From Liquorilactobacillus hordei DSM 19519 (GTDB lineage Bacteria > Bacillota > Bacilli > Lactobacillales > Lactobacillaceae), in the NCBI RefSeq assembly GCF_019443985.1, contig NZ_CP049303.1, forward strand, positions 1,488,001 through 1,552,000: 64,000 nucleotides of DNA. The letters run 5' to 3'. The notes under the pieces are model-generated. The model did not search any database. It worked only from the letters and a program-made list of their open reading frames with translations, and was not told the DNA's origin. The position numbers were made by a program, and so were the translations under genes. Below are positions 50,942-60,907 of the stretch, piece by piece (within the stretch, counting starts at the first letter, position 1; every line of letters begins with the position of its first letter).

Positions 50942-51723
50942 TCCTTAGTTTGCGTATCTTGCGAATTACGAAGTATTTCTTTTGGCCACGTCTTCATCTC
51001 ATCAATAAAGTGTTTAGCTTTGATATTGACACCAACCTCATTATTATATATCTGATCAAGTGCTGCACGTAAATCCTTCTTAGTATCATCCTTAATCTTA
51101 ATATTACCAATTTTTAAAATATCAACTGCACTGAACTTTCTTAAAAAGAAAATCGTTCTTCTGTTCAGATGCATTCTAAGTGGATCCACATGCCAATGCT
51201 TCTGGCAGAGCAATCCGCCCAAGCTCTGTGAGAAGTCAAAGGTACCCTGACTCTCAGCACATACTACACAATTGACTAAATTTGGTTTAACACCAAAAAA
51301 ACCAAGCATTTGTATCTCAACTATATTAGTAAGAATAGCTGCGTCAATCCCATTATCAATTGCTTTTAATACATGTACTAGCTTCGCATACCACGAATTC
51401 AATGGTACTGCATCCCCAAAAGCAGCCTCTCCAAGCCCAAGAACATATGAAGCATAGGCATTTAACACAATATCATTGCAGATGGCTTGAAATTGATTAA
51501 CTTCCTTTACTGCAGAAATAAAAGAAAGTCCACTATCATTGATAGTTCCAATAAATGTTGCCGAAGTAAACGGTAGAATCGCAGCAGCTAACTTAAAGCC
51601 ACGTTTTCTTGCACCTCTTACAAAAAACATTTTAAATCCATAGTGATCTGTCAGAATCTTAACCAGCATATCCCGCTCGCGATAATCCCTACGATAAACA
51701 ACAACTCCGGAAAATTCAGCCAT
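50938..51723 (-). CDS. recO: DNA repair protein RecO
   Basis: 261 aa. N-terminal OB fold (FSGVVVYRRDYRERDMLVKILT), helical middle, and a zinc site (NCVVCAESQ ... GLLCQKHW) with CxxC and C. Loads RecA on SSB-coated DNA. ATG at 51723 chosen over GTG at 51738 by family start (AEFSG). Downstream of era by 51 bases, the usual order. Confidence 0.95.
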   Translation of the reverse strand: MAEFSGVVVYRRDYRERDMLVKILTDHYGFKMFFVRGARKRGFKLAAAILPFTSATFIGTINDSGLSFISAVKEVNQFQAICNDIVLNAYASYVLGLGEAAFGDAVPLNSWYAKLVHVLKAIDNGIDAAILTNIVEIQMLGFFGVKPNLVNCVVCAESQGTFDFSQSLGGLLCQKHWHVDPLRMHLNRRTIFFLRKFSAVDILKIGNIKIKDDTKKDLRAALDQIYNNEVGVNIKAKHFIDEMKTWPKEILRNSQDTQTKD

Positions 51724-51774
51724 TTTAGTCGTTCCCACAGATTTTATTCACCTCAGTATCCCTAAAACTATTTT

Positions 51775-52677
51775 TTAGTAATCATCCTGTTTGTAGCCAA
51801 GTGCTTGCAAATCTGCTTTCTTATCCTTCCAATTTGGCTGGACCTTCACCCAAAGTTCAAGATAGACTTTATCACCAAGCATTTTTTCAATTCCCTTGCG
51901 TGCTCTTGTCCCAATTGTCTTAAGCATTTTACCGCCTTTACCAATCAAAATACCTTTTTGTGATGAACGTTCGACAATGATAGTAGCTTGAACCAAAACT
52001 TTCTCTTCATTTTCACGTCTGATTCGCTCCACAATTACTGCCACAGAATGCGGAACTTCTTCATGTGTCAGATCTAAGACTTGTTCTCGAATTAATTCGC
52101 CTGCAATGAAACGTTCTGGGTGATCAGTTACTTGGTCATCTGGGTAAAATTGCGGACCTTCTGGAAGTAAATTACTAATCGCTCCAACTAATTCTGGACA
52201 ATTAATACCTTGTAAGGCAGAAATAGGATATACTTCAGCAAAATCCAATTCGTTACGATAGCTCTCAACAATTCCCAAGAGTGCATCTGGATGAATTTTG
52301 TCAATTTTGTTAATTACCAAAAAGATTGGTTGCTTAACTTGCTTCAAACGCTTAATGATAAATTCATCACCGCGTCCTTTTTTTTCGGTCGCATTAACCA
52401 TAAAAATTACAGCATCTACTTCATTTAAAGTCGATAAAGCAGATTCTACCATGAAATCTCCTAAACGACTATGTGGTTTGTGAATCCCTGGAGTATCAAT
52501 AAATACAATCTGAGTATCAGTAGTTGTATAAATTCCCTGGATTTTGTTTCGTGTTGTTTGTGCTTTATCGCTCATAATAGCGACTTTTTCTCCAATTACC
52601 TGATTTAAAAAAGTCGACTTGCCAACATTTGGCCTCCCAATTATCGCAATAAATCCTGAATGTTTTTTTGTTTGCAT
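51775..52677 (-). CDS. era: GTPase Era
   Basis: 300 aa. GTPase domain with [18 protein letters not shown] and NKIDK; C-terminal KH domain with [11 protein letters not shown] that binds the 3' end of 16S rRNA during 30S maturation. AAGGG before ATG. Confidence 0.98.
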   Translation of the reverse strand: MQTKKHSGFIAIIGRPNVGKSTFLNQVIGEKVAIMSDKAQTTRNKIQGIYTTTDTQIVFIDTPGIHKPHSRLGDFMVESALSTLNEVDAVIFMVNATEKKGRGDEFIIKRLKQVKQPIFLVINKIDKIHPDALLGIVESYRNELDFAEVYPISALQGINCPELVGAISNLLPEGPQFYPDDQVTDHPERFIAGELIREQVLDLTHEEVPHSVAVIVERIRRENEEKVLVQATIIVERSSQKGILIGKGGKMLKTIGTRARKGIEKMLGDKVYLELWVKVQPNWKDKKADLQALGYKQDDY

Positions 52678-52689
52678 TTAATATCCCTT

Positions 52690-53091
52690 CTAAGAAAAAA
52701 ATACATGCCATAAATAAGGCAAGAAAATTGTAAGTCCAACAACTAAAGAAAATAACGAAGCAATCAATACAGCTCCTGAAGCAATATCCTTTGCTTTTTT
52801 TGCCAATTTGTTACTTTGTGTTCCAACAACTAGATCAACAACATTTTCAATTGCAGTATTAATTAATTCACACACTAAGACCAGTGCGATACTCAATCCA
52901 AGCCATAACCATTCAATTACTGTAACTTTAAAAATTAAGGCAGCAAGAATAACTAAGGCTGTCATAGCAGAATGAAAGCGCAAATTGCGTTCTTCTTTCC
53001 ATGCAGTCTTCAAGCCTTGGCACGCATGACAAAAAGATACCCAAAAATGATGATGTTTCCATTTGGCAGCACGTTTATTTTTTAAGTCCAT
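52690..53091 (-). CDS. dgkA: diacylglycerol/undecaprenol kinase family protein
   Basis: 133 aa, three membrane segments, with the family motif ELINTAIENVVDLV carrying the catalytic Glu and AKKAKDIASGAVLIAS. In Gram-positives this enzyme phosphorylates undecaprenol, feeding the lipid carrier pool. The start overlaps ybeY by 17 bases; an in-frame ATG two codons earlier and a much longer frame to 53163 exist, but the short start fits family length. Confidence 0.92.
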   Translation of the reverse strand: MDLKNKRAAKWKHHHFWVSFCHACQGLKTAWKEERNLRFHSAMTALVILAALIFKVTVIEWLWLGLSIALVLVCELINTAIENVVDLVVGTQSNKLAKKAKDIASGAVLIASLFSLVVGLTIFLPYLWHVFFS

Positions 53092-53554
53092 AGGCATCCA
53101 ATATCTCACGTTGTAATCCAAACATAACTTCTTCATCTTCCTTGCGCATATGATCATAACCATTCAAATGTAAAAAACCATGGACAACTAAAAATCCGAG
53201 TTCACGTTCTTCAGAATGTTCCAGGTATTCTGCTTGTTCCTTGACCTTATCCATTGAAACCATGATATCACCAATATTTTTAGGAACATCAAATTCTTCA
53301 TCATCGGGAAGAATAATCGGTAAGTCATCATCGCTAGTTTCTTCAATTGCAAAACTAATCACATCAGTTGGCTTATCAACACCACGATATTGCTTATTTA
53401 TTTCATGTATCCGTTTATTATCCATTAGCGTAACTGACATTTCTGTATCATCAGGCAACTTAATGTATCTTCCTGCGTAATCCAATACTTTTCTCACCAG
53501 TTCAATTTTTTCTTCAGAAACCTGATTAGTTTCGTCAAAAATTTCTAAATCCAT
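53075..53554 (-). CDS. ybeY: endoribonuclease YbeY (rRNA maturation factor)
   Basis: 159 aa. The metal-binding motif HGFLHLNGYDH is complete, with the IHEINKQYRGVDKPTDVISFA stretch before it. Acts in 16S rRNA 3' maturation and ribosome quality control. GAGGG eight bases before the ATG at 53554. Between phoH and dgkA; the pgpH gene that some Firmicutes have between phoH and ybeY is absent. Confidence 0.96.
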   Translation of the reverse strand: MDLEIFDETNQVSEEKIELVRKVLDYAGRYIKLPDDTEMSVTLMDNKRIHEINKQYRGVDKPTDVISFAIEETSDDDLPIILPDDEEFDVPKNIGDIMVSMDKVKEQAEYLEHSEERELGFLVVHGFLHLNGYDHMRKEDEEVMFGLQREILDAYGLKK

Positions 53555-53558
53555 TAAT

Positions 53559-54536
53559 TTAACCCTCTTCTTCATCTTGTTTTGAGTATGCATCAATTAT
53601 TTCTGCGACTACAGGATGACGTACAATATCAGCAGCATCAAAATTGACAAAACTAATGTGTGATCTTCCTACCAATATTTTCTCTGCATCCACAAGCCCA
53701 CTTTGATTATGTCCCTTTGGCAAATCAATTTGTGTCTTATCACCGTTAACAACCATCTTAGAACCGAAACCAAGTCTTGTAAGAAACATTTTCATCTGTG
53801 CACGAGTCGTATTTTGAGCCTCATCCAAAATTACAAAGGCATTCTCAAGAGTACGACCACGCATATAAGCAAGAGGCGCAATTTCAATAATTCCGCGATC
53901 TAACAAGCGCTCAGTGTGCTCTTTGCCTAAAATACTATATAAAGCATCATAAACTGGGCGCAAATAAGGATCAACTTTTTCCTTTAAGTCCCCAGGAAGA
54001 AAACCAAGAGATTCACCAGCTTCAACTGCTGGCCTTGTTAAGATAATCCGTTCAACTTGATTCTTTTTTAATGCAGCCACAGCCATGACAACAGCTAAGA
54101 ATGTTTTACCCGTTCCGGCAGGCCCAATTCCAAATACTAAGTCATTGTTAGTAATAGCCTGTACGTACTGGCGCTGACCGTAGTTCTTAACCCTAATTGG
54201 TTTTTTCTTTTGATCTCGCAAAAGAATATCAGTATATAAATCCTGAAAGTATGTCAATGTGCCGCGATTTGCCATCTTAATAGCTGACAAAACATCTGCA
54301 CTACTAATCGCAACTCCTTGACCAAGCAACTCACTCAATTGTTTCAAAATAGCAATGACTTTATCAACTGCCTGTGATGATCCACTAATCTTGATAACTT
54401 CACTAAGGGGTTTAACAACAACCTCTTCGCTTTCTTCAAGTAACTTGAGGTACTTATCATGAGTACCCAATAAAGTAACACTTTGTTGGGGATCTTCTAA
54501 TCTGAATTCTTTTTCAACTAACTGTTCTTCCGTCAA
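53559..54536 (-). CDS. phoH: PhoH family ATPase (PhoH-like, YqfB/YbeZ type)
   Basis: 325 aa. N-terminal KH-like region (about 15-70), then an ATPase core with GPAGTGKT (138-145), TRPAVEAGESLGFLPGDL and ILDEAQNTT. Thought to act with YbeY on RNA. Start is TTG at 54536 with AAGGAG ten bases upstream; an ATG nine bases downstream of that site is in another frame and closes after nine codons. Confidence 0.95.
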   Translation of the reverse strand: MTEEQLVEKEFRLEDPQQSVTLLGTHDKYLKLLEESEEVVVKPLSEVIKISGSSQAVDKVIAILKQLSELLGQGVAISSADVLSAIKMANRGTLTYFQDLYTDILLRDQKKKPIRVKNYGQRQYVQAITNNDLVFGIGPAGTGKTFLAVVMAVAALKKNQVERIILTRPAVEAGESLGFLPGDLKEKVDPYLRPVYDALYSILGKEHTERLLDRGIIEIAPLAYMRGRTLENAFVILDEAQNTTRAQMKMFLTRLGFGSKMVVNGDKTQIDLPKGHNQSGLVDAEKILVGRSHISFVNFDAADIVRHPVVAEIIDAYSKQDEEEG

Positions 54537-54704
54537 TCCGCATGGGCTCCTTCAAATAACCATATTATGCTTAAATCATAGCATAAATCTATTATCTAAT
54601 AAAGTCTACTATCAATGTATCTATGCAAGAGATTGACTAGCCAAAAGAATAATTACCCCTTGAAAAAATGCTCATAATTGTACTACAAATATAAAATAGA
54701 GAAA

Positions 54705-54735
54705 TTGAGTCAAAAATCAAATTTTTACCCAACTC
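54705..54735 (-). terminator. second hairpin after yqeY
   Basis: Minus strand TTGGGTAAAAAT pairs with ATTTTTGACTCAA (one bulge), followed by TTTCTC. Tandem with the hairpin at 54751-54798 in the 270-base gap before phoH. Confidence 0.55.
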
Positions 54736-54750
54736 TCAAAAAATAATATT

Positions 54751-54798
54751 ACAAAAAGGATTGCACTGAAACCACAGTTTCAATACAATCCTTTTTGT
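54751..54798 (-). terminator. terminator of rpsU-yqeY
   Basis: Perfect 13-bp stem ACAAAAAGGATTG (54751-54763) with CAATCCTTTTTGT (54786-54798) and an inner CTGAAAC/GTTTCA part; minus-strand T run TTTTTGTAATATT. Confidence 0.88.
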
Positions 54799-54806
54799 TA
54801 TCTATC

Positions 54807-55250
54807 TTAACTTAATAATGATTTTACAACTGAATTAACAATCTTCCCATCAGCTTGGCCCTTGAGTTTAGGCATTACTGCCCCCATTACCTTACCGAAA
54901 TCAGCCTTAGATGTCGCTCCAACTTGTCGAATCGTTTCTTCAACAATAGACTTTACATCATCCTCACTAAGCTGCTCCGGCAAATAACGTTCGACAATCT
55001 CGATTTCCTTCTCAAGTGCAGGAACTAAATCGGTTCGGTCAGCAGATGTGAATTCATCAACTGAATCCTTACGTTGCTTTAGTTCACGAGACAAGACACT
55101 AACTTCTTCATCAGAGGTCAAAGTATGACCAACCTTAATCTGTTCATTAGTAACTGCAGCTTTTAACATGCGCACAGTGCTTAAGGTTTCCTTATCGTGA
55201 GCCTTCATCGCAGTTTTCAAATCATTATTCAATGAATCAAGTAAGCTCAT
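54807..55250 (-). CDS. yqeY: GatB/YqeY domain protein
   Basis: 147 aa. YqeY fold: helical N-terminus (LNNDLKTAMKAHDKETLSTVRMLKAAVTNEQI) and a C-terminal region like the tail of GatB (DFGKVMGAVMPKLKGQADGKIV). Possibly acts on aminoacyl-tRNA; role not established. AAGGAGGGG before ATG. 22 bases after rpsU as in Bacillus. Confidence 0.95.
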   Translation of the reverse strand: MSLLDSLNNDLKTAMKAHDKETLSTVRMLKAAVTNEQIKVGHTLTSDEEVSVLSRELKQRKDSVDEFTSADRTDLVPALEKEIEIVERYLPEQLSEDDVKSIVEETIRQVGATSKADFGKVMGAVMPKLKGQADGKIVNSVVKSLLS

Positions 55251-55272
55251 CAGTTCTACCCCTCCTTAGGAA

Positions 55273-55458
55273 TTAGAAACGACGCTTGTTCTTACGCTTT
55301 CTTGCTGCTTCTGACTTTTTCTTACGTTTCACACTTGGCTTCTCGTAGAATTCACGCTTACGGTATTCTTGTAAAGTACCTGTTTTTGAAACGGTGCGTT
55401 TGAAGCGACGAAGAGCATCATCAAGAGATTCGTTTTTACGAACGACTGTCTTTGACAT
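55273..55458 (-). CDS. rpsU: 30S ribosomal protein S21
   Basis: 61 aa, very basic: [20 protein letters not shown] start and [17 protein letters not shown] end. GGAGGG six bases before the ATG at 55458 selects this start over the frame to 55515. First gene of rpsU-yqeY. Confidence 0.98.
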   Translation of the reverse strand: MSKTVVRKNESLDDALRRFKRTVSKTGTLQEYRKREFYEKPSVKRKKKSEAARKRKNKRRF

Positions 55459-55536
55459 ATTGTTTCCCTCCCTCCGAGCTTTAAAGTAACCGTCTAATCT
55501 TGCATAAATACACAAATTTAATAACAGTTCCTAACT

Positions 55537-55565
55537 ATTATACATAAACGTTAACAAACCGTCAA
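55537..55565 (-). promoter_or_regulatory. rpsU promoter
   Basis: Minus strand TTGACG (complement of 55560-55565), 17-base spacer, perfect TATAAT (complement of 55537-55542). Confidence 0.8.
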
Positions 55566-55608
55566 TACACCAAGTAGAACATCTTAAAAAAATAATGAAA
55601 TCGTTTCC

Positions 55609-55638
55609 TTTACGCATGTCATATCAGTAATGTATAAT
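55609..55638 (+). promoter_or_regulatory. ppsR promoter
   Basis: TTTACG (55609-55614), 18-base spacer, perfect TATAAT (55633-55638), 38 bases before the ATG. Divergent from the rpsU promoter. Confidence 0.65.
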
Positions 55639-55676
55639 TGATCATAGATAACATCTATTAATTTTAAGGGGAATTT

Positions 55677-56489
55677 ATGATGACACAAGAGAAAAAAATG
55701 GCTATTTTTGTAATTTCAGACTCGCTTGGTGAAACGGGAAATAACTTAGCTGAGGCTGCTACTGTACAGTTCCCAAACGTAGAATTTGAGTATCATCGGT
55801 TTCCATTGATAAAGACCACTTCACTTTTAGCAGGAATCCTTGAACAAGCAAAAAGAGCAGATGCTTTCGTGGTGCACACGCTTGTTGGAGAAGGGTTAGC
55901 GGACTATGTTAATAATTATTGCTCCAAAAATGGACTATGTGTGTTGGATGGTATGTCCAAAATTATTAATACGATTGAAGAAAAAACGGGTGAGATTCCT
56001 TTATATCAATCTGGAAGAAACCACAAATTAAACAAAAATTACTTTAACCGCATTGAGGCTTTAGAATTTGCTGTTACTTATGATGATGGTAAAGACCCAG
56101 CTGGTTTTGAAAAAGCTGATATTGTCCTTTTAGGTGTTTCCAGAACTTCAAAAACGCCACTTTCACTTTATTTAGCAAATAAAAATTATCGCGTTGCTAA
56201 TCTTCCGCTTGTCCCTAAAGCAGGTATCCCTGATGAGATTTGGAAGGTTGATCCTAAGAAAATATTTGGCTTAACAAATGATCCAGATGTTCTTAACAAC
56301 ATTCGTCGTGAGCGGATGATTACGTATGGTCTAAATCCCGATACAAATTATTCTAATATGAAAAATATTGAAGCTGAGCTATCATATGCAAATGAACTCT
56401 ATAAAAAAATTGGTTGTCTTATTATCAATGTTTCAAACAAATCAATTGAAGAAACTGCTACTTTGATTATAGAAAGTCTTCCTCAATAA
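55677..56489 (+). CDS. ppsR: pyruvate, phosphate dikinase regulatory protein (DUF299)
   Basis: 270 aa. Bifunctional kinase/phosphorylase that switches pyruvate phosphate dikinase (or PEP synthase) off by ADP-dependent threonine phosphorylation. The start FVISDSLGETG and the P-loop GVSRTSKT (153-160) with LSLYLAN are family signatures; HTLVGEGLADYV is conserved too. AAGGGG before tandem ATGs. The target dikinase is not in the window. Confidence 0.95.
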   Translation: MMTQEKKMAIFVISDSLGETGNNLAEAATVQFPNVEFEYHRFPLIKTTSLLAGILEQAKRADAFVVHTLVGEGLADYVNNYCSKNGLCVLDGMSKIINTIEEKTGEIPLYQSGRNHKLNKNYFNRIEALEFAVTYDDGKDPAGFEKADIVLLGVSRTSKTPLSLYLANKNYRVANLPLVPKAGIPDEIWKVDPKKIFGLTNDPDVLNNIRRERMITYGLNPDTNYSNMKNIEAELSYANELYKKIGCLIINVSNKSIEETATLIIESLPQ

Positions 56490-56524
56490 CTTATATGTTT
56501 CTATATAATAAGCTAAATCTAATT

Positions 56525-56570
56525 AAAAGGGTTGTGCCAAATTATTTCTCACCATTGGCGCAGCCCTTTT
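56525..56570 (+). terminator. bidirectional terminator between ppsR and nfo
   Basis: AAAAGGGTTGTGCCAA pairs with TTGGCGCAGCCCTTTT (G-U pair), followed by AATTT on the plus strand; the arms' A/T ends let it serve nfo on the minus strand as well. Confidence 0.85.
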
Positions 56571-56609
56571 AATTTGCTAAACTATAAAATACATACCATT
56601 ATATACGTT

Positions 56610-57512
56610 TTACCATTTTCCTTTTTGTGCAAAGACTTTTTCTTGCATCTGCGGGTCAAAAGTTTGTTCTTCAAACATTTTAATCTCAAAACCATAAGGT
56701 GCATATTGATTCTTCTTATCAGGTCCAACATATGGGGTTTCCATAATCTTTGGAACATCAACCAATGCTTCATGATGAACGATGTAATTCAGTGCATCAA
56801 AGCCAATTGTACCAAAACCAATATTTTCATGGCGATCCTTATGCGCGCCCATTTCATTCTTTGAGTCATTCACATGAACAACTTTTAGCCGATCAAGGCC
56901 TATTATTTTATCAAATTGATTCAAGACACCATCGAAATCTTCCCTGACATTGTATCCTGCATCATTCGTATGACAAGTATCAAATGTAACCGACAACTTT
57001 TCATTATATGTTACGCCAGAAATCATCTGCGCAATCTCTTCAAAAGTTTTACCTACTTCAGTTCCTTTTCCTGACATTGTCTCAATTGCTATTTGAAGTT
57101 TTTGGTCAGGTGTAATGACCTCATTAAGTCCTTTTATGATATTTGCAATAGCAGCCTCTGCACCCGCACCAACATGCGCGCCTGGATGAAATGTCATTTG
57201 TCTTGCACCTAATGCCTCTGCACGTTCAACCTCAGCTCTAAGAAAATCAACTGCAAAGACAAAGTTTTCGGGTTTCTTAGTATTACCTAAATTAATAATA
57301 TAAGGAGCATGGACCACGATATTACTTAAATTATGATTCCTCATAAACTCATGTCCAGCTTCAATATTCATTTCTGAAATAGATTTTCTTCTGGTATTTT
57401 GTGGTGCACCCGTATAAATCATAAAAGTCGATGCCCCATATGATGCAGCCTCTTCGGCTGAACCAAGAAGCATGTCCTTCCCCTTCATTCCAACATGTGA
57501 TCCAATTAACAT
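56610..57512 (-). CDS. nfo: endonuclease IV
   Basis: 300 aa AP endonuclease (TIM barrel, three zinc ions). Ligands seen in [47 protein letters not shown]. Cuts DNA at abasic sites in base excision repair. GAGGAGG six bases before the ATG at 57512; the frame to 57548 overlaps the yitT end and is not used. Confidence 0.97.
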   Translation of the reverse strand: MLIGSHVGMKGKDMLLGSAEEAASYGASTFMIYTGAPQNTRRKSISEMNIEAGHEFMRNHNLSNIVVHAPYIINLGNTKKPENFVFAVDFLRAEVERAEALGARQMTFHPGAHVGAGAEAAIANIIKGLNEVITPDQKLQIAIETMSGKGTEVGKTFEEIAQMISGVTYNEKLSVTFDTCHTNDAGYNVREDFDGVLNQFDKIIGLDRLKVVHVNDSKNEMGAHKDRHENIGFGTIGFDALNYIVHHEALVDVPKIMETPYVGPDKKNQYAPYGFEIKMFEEQTFDPQMQEKVFAQKGKW

Positions 57513-57531
57513 CTTAATCCTCCTCTTAACT

Positions 57532-58407
57532 CTAAGGTTCGGGTTCATAAAAATGACCCATTATTTGTACATTTTCAGAGATACTTACAAATGCATATGG
57601 ATCTGACTCCTCCATTGCAGCTTTTAACTCTGCTTGCTCATACCTTGAAATAACGGTAAACAGAATTGACTTTTCATCATGTCGATATGCTCCTTCAGCA
57701 CCATGTACAATGGTAATTCCTCGTCTCATATGACTCTGGATGCAATCAACAACACTCTTTGGTTTGTTAGTGACAATCATAACTTGCATCTTCTGTTGAC
57801 GAGTATAGACCATATCCATGACACGTGCATTGATTACGATTCCCAATGCTGAATAAAATGCATACGGCCATCCATAGACTGCCCCAGCTGCTAAAACTAT
57901 AAATGCATTGAATGTCATGTTAATTGTCCCGATACTTTTGCCGGTCTTCTTGCGTAAGGTCAGACCAATAATATCCAGCCCACCTGTTGAGATCCCGTTC
58001 TTAAGCGCCAATCCTGTACCAAAACCATTAATCGCAGCTCCAAAAATTGCACAGATTATCGGATCTGTTGTTAATGTGATTGGCTTCAAAGATTTAATCA
58101 TGATACTTGAACAAATAACTGCTAGAAAAGTAAAAAAAGTAAAACGATGACCAATGTTTTTCCAAGCAATTAAGAACAATGGTAAGTTCAATAACAACAA
58201 TAGTGCAGCTGTTGATAAATGAATTGGTCCATATTGCCGTGTAAGAGTTTCAATTAACTGCGCTAAGCCTGTGACACCAGACGAATAAATTTTGCCAGGT
58301 GTCCAAAAAAAGTTCATAGCGATTGAAACCAAGATTCCATAAATAAATGCAGTAGAAGCTCGCGCAACATACTGATGTCTTTTCCATATTCGCTGAAATT
58401 CATCCAT
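57532..58407 (-). CDS. YitT family membrane protein (second paralogue)
   Basis: 291 aa with five membrane segments and a C-terminal DUF2179 domain ([32 protein letters not shown]). [16 protein letters not shown] matches the family's GGTTGGADI motif. Paralogue of the plus-strand gene at 11979 but clearly diverged. Lies between msrA and nfo, 19 bases before nfo; function unknown. Confidence 0.93.
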   Translation of the reverse strand: MDEFQRIWKRHQYVARASTAFIYGILVSIAMNFFWTPGKIYSSGVTGLAQLIETLTRQYGPIHLSTAALLLLLNLPLFLIAWKNIGHRFTFFTFLAVICSSIMIKSLKPITLTTDPIICAIFGAAINGFGTGLALKNGISTGGLDIIGLTLRKKTGKSIGTINMTFNAFIVLAAGAVYGWPYAFYSALGIVINARVMDMVYTRQQKMQVMIVTNKPKSVVDCIQSHMRRGITIVHGAEGAYRHDEKSILFTVISRYEQAELKAAMEESDPYAFVSISENVQIMGHFYEPEP

Positions 58408-58440
58408 TTATTCTTCTCTATTCCCCTCTTAATTAAGTTC

Positions 58441-58959
58441 TTATGAAAAATGACTCTTGTATTCCATCCTACCAATTTCTTCCATTGCAAAACGTTCAGG
58501 ATTTTTCTTATAGAAATCTTGGTGATACTCTTCAGCCTTGTAGAATGGTTTGGCATCTTCAATTGAAGTAACTATTGGTTTATCATATTTTCCACTTTTG
58601 GCAAGTTTTTCCCGCGAAGCAAGTGCAATTTTCTTTTGTTCATCATTTTTGGTAAAAATTACTGGTCGATAACTGTCTCCACGATCCTGAAATTGACCCA
58701 TTGCATCTGTCGGATCTGTCTGTTGCCAATAAATCTCTACTAACTTTTCATACGAAACGATAGTTGGATCAAAGCTTATTTCAACTGCTTCTGTATGGCC
58801 CGTTGTGTGTGAGCAAACCTGCTCATAGGTGGGATTTGGAACGTGTCCCCCCGTATATCCTGAGATTACCTTAATAATTCCTGGATATTCATCAAATGGT
58901 TTTACCATACACCAGAAACAGCCACCCGCGAAAATTGCTGTATCAATTTTTTCACCCAT
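58441..58959 (-). CDS. msrA: peptide-methionine (S)-S-oxide reductase
   Basis: 172 aa. Repairs oxidised methionine. Catalytic Cys14 in AGGCFWC (Cys17 also present), then the [25 protein letters not shown] signature and [19 protein letters not shown] before the ATG at 58959 selects the start. Confidence 0.97.
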   Translation of the reverse strand: MGEKIDTAIFAGGCFWCMVKPFDEYPGIIKVISGYTGGHVPNPTYEQVCSHTTGHTEAVEISFDPTIVSYEKLVEIYWQQTDPTDAMGQFQDRGDSYRPVIFTKNDEQKKIALASREKLAKSGKYDKPIVTSIEDAKPFYKAEEYHQDFYKKNPERFAMEEIGRMEYKSHFS

Positions 58960-58990
58960 CGAAATCCCTCCTAGTAAATACGTCAAATAT

Positions 58991-59019
58991 AAAATAACCT
59001 ATCTTTTTTTATACTTCAA
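58991..59019 (-). promoter_or_regulatory. msrA promoter
   Basis: Minus strand TTGAAG (complement of 59014-59019), 17 bases, TATTTT (complement of 58991-58996). Confidence 0.5.
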
Positions 59020-59076
59020 GTCTTAGTATCCTTAATTATGCTTTTAAAAAGATAATTTGTAAAATAATTTACTGAC

Positions 59077-59120
59077 AAAAAAGGGGCCGCCTCAAAAATT
59101 AATTTTGACATAGCCTCTTC
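59077..59120 (-). terminator. terminator of hisS-aspS
   Basis: Minus strand GAAGAGGCT...GGCCCCTT outer stem with one mismatch, inner TCAAAATTAATTTTTGA, then six Ts. Same two-part design as 6272-6311 and 14509-14550. Confidence 0.75.
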
Positions 59121-59137
59121 TTTGATTCTAATAATAT

Positions 59138-60898
59138 CTAATCTTCCGTTGTTTCCAAATGTAATTCATCTAATTGCTTTGATGCAACCGTACTTGGTGC
59201 GTTCGTAAGCGGCTCAGAGGCCTTCGAATTCTTTGGAAATGCAATAACTTCACGAATGTTATCTCGTTTAGCTAATAACATGGCAAAACGGTCTAATCCA
59301 ATTGCTAATCCGCCATGAGGTGGGAATCCATAATCAAGTGCATCAATGAAGAAACCAAATTGTTCTTCTGCACGCTCCTTCGTAAATCCAAGTGCCTTAA
59401 ACATTTTTTCTTGGACATCTCTCTGATGAATACGAATAGAACCCCCACCTAATTCATAACCATTCAGCACAATATCATAACTTTGTGCATGTGCCTTATG
59501 TGGATCAGTATCTAATAAAGCAACATCTTCTTCATTAGGCATTGTGAATGGATGATGAGCAGCAATATATCTATGGAAGTCCTCACTGTATTCAAAGAGC
59601 GGCCAGTCAACAACCCATAAGAATGCAAATTTACTCTCATCAATCATGTTTAATTCCTTAGCGATACTTGTACGCAAATATCCCAATGAAGCAGCCACAA
59701 CATCTTTAGTATCTGCAACAAATAGAATTAAATCACCAATTTTTGCTTCTGCCGCTTCACAAAGAACCGCCACATTTTCATTAAAGAACTTAGCGATTGG
59801 TCCAGAAAAACCATCTTCTGTGACTTTTAACCAAGCCATCCCCTTAGCGCCAAACCGTTTGATGTAATCTTGCTTTGCGTCAATTTCTTTACGAGAATAT
59901 TTATCTGCTCCACCTGGTACAGTAATCGCTTTAACTTGACCACCATTTTCGAGTGTATTTTGGAATACTTTGAAATCAACATCCTTAACTGCATCAGCCA
60001 TGTTCCTTAATTCCATTCCAAAACGGACATCTGGTTTATCCGATCCAAAACGGTCCATCGACTCGTTCCAAGTAATTCGTTTAAGTGGAAGCTCAATGTC
60101 AATACCCAGAGTATCTTTCATAACACGTTTCAATAAACCTTCCGTTAAATCCTGAATTTCTTCTGCAGTCATAAAGGAGGTTTCTAGATCAATTTGTGTA
60201 AATTCTGGCTGACGATCCCCGCGTAAATCTTCATCACGGAAACAACGTGCAATTTGATAATAACGATCAAATCCAGCACCCATCAATAGTTGTTTAAACA
60301 ACTGGGGAGATTGTGGTAACGCATAAAAATGACCTGGGTAAACACGAGAAGGTACAAGATAGTCACGTGCTCCTTCAGGTGTTGACTTTGTCAAATAAGG
60401 GGTCTCAATATCAATAAACTTATTTTCATCCAAATAGCGATGAATTGATTGTGTAATTTTGCTACGAAGTATTAAGCCTTGCTGCATCTCAGGACGACGT
60501 AAATCAAGATAACGATACTTTAGTCGTAAATCGTCTGCAACATTGATTCCATTCTCAATATAAAATGGCGGTGTTTTTGCCTTGTTTAACAAATTAATTT
60601 CATGAACTTCAACTTCAAATTCGCCAGTCGCCATTTTAGGGTTAATTGCATCTTCTCCACGATTGACTACTTTGCCAGAAACCTCGATTACATATTCACT
60701 ACGCAGTTCATCAGCTACTTTAAGAGCTGCTTCATCAAAGGCTTGACTAAACACTAATTGAACAATTCCTTCGCGATCTCTCAAATCAATAAAAATTAAA
60801 TTACCAAGATCACGCCGTTTTTGAACCCATCCTTTTAAAACAACTTCTTTTCCTAAAAATGATTCATCTACTAGCCCACAATAAACTGTTCTTTCCAT
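59138..60898 (-). CDS. aspS: aspartate--tRNA ligase
   Basis: 586 aa class IIb synthetase with the bacterial insertion domain. N-terminal OB fold ([26 protein letters not shown]), motif 2 ([23 protein letters not shown]) and motif 3 ([14 protein letters not shown]). Nine bases after hisS; the nearest ribosome site (GGAG, in the end of hisS) is a long 14 bases from the ATG. Shares the hisS T-box. Confidence 0.98.
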   Translation of the reverse strand: MERTVYCGLVDESFLGKEVVLKGWVQKRRDLGNLIFIDLRDREGIVQLVFSQAFDEAALKVADELRSEYVIEVSGKVVNRGEDAINPKMATGEFEVEVHEINLLNKAKTPPFYIENGINVADDLRLKYRYLDLRRPEMQQGLILRSKITQSIHRYLDENKFIDIETPYLTKSTPEGARDYLVPSRVYPGHFYALPQSPQLFKQLLMGAGFDRYYQIARCFRDEDLRGDRQPEFTQIDLETSFMTAEEIQDLTEGLLKRVMKDTLGIDIELPLKRITWNESMDRFGSDKPDVRFGMELRNMADAVKDVDFKVFQNTLENGGQVKAITVPGGADKYSRKEIDAKQDYIKRFGAKGMAWLKVTEDGFSGPIAKFFNENVAVLCEAAEAKIGDLILFVADTKDVVAASLGYLRTSIAKELNMIDESKFAFLWVVDWPLFEYSEDFHRYIAAHHPFTMPNEEDVALLDTDPHKAHAQSYDIVLNGYELGGGSIRIHQRDVQEKMFKALGFTKERAEEQFGFFIDALDYGFPPHGGLAIGLDRFAMLLAKRDNIREVIAFPKNSKASEPLTNAPSTVASKQLDELHLETTED

Positions 60899-60907
60899 AA
60901 TTATTCA

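Noticed and set aside
54490..54525. Nine-codon frame starting at ATG 54523 beside the phoH start as a leader peptide
   Set aside because: It overlaps phoH itself in another frame and has no attached terminator or special codons.
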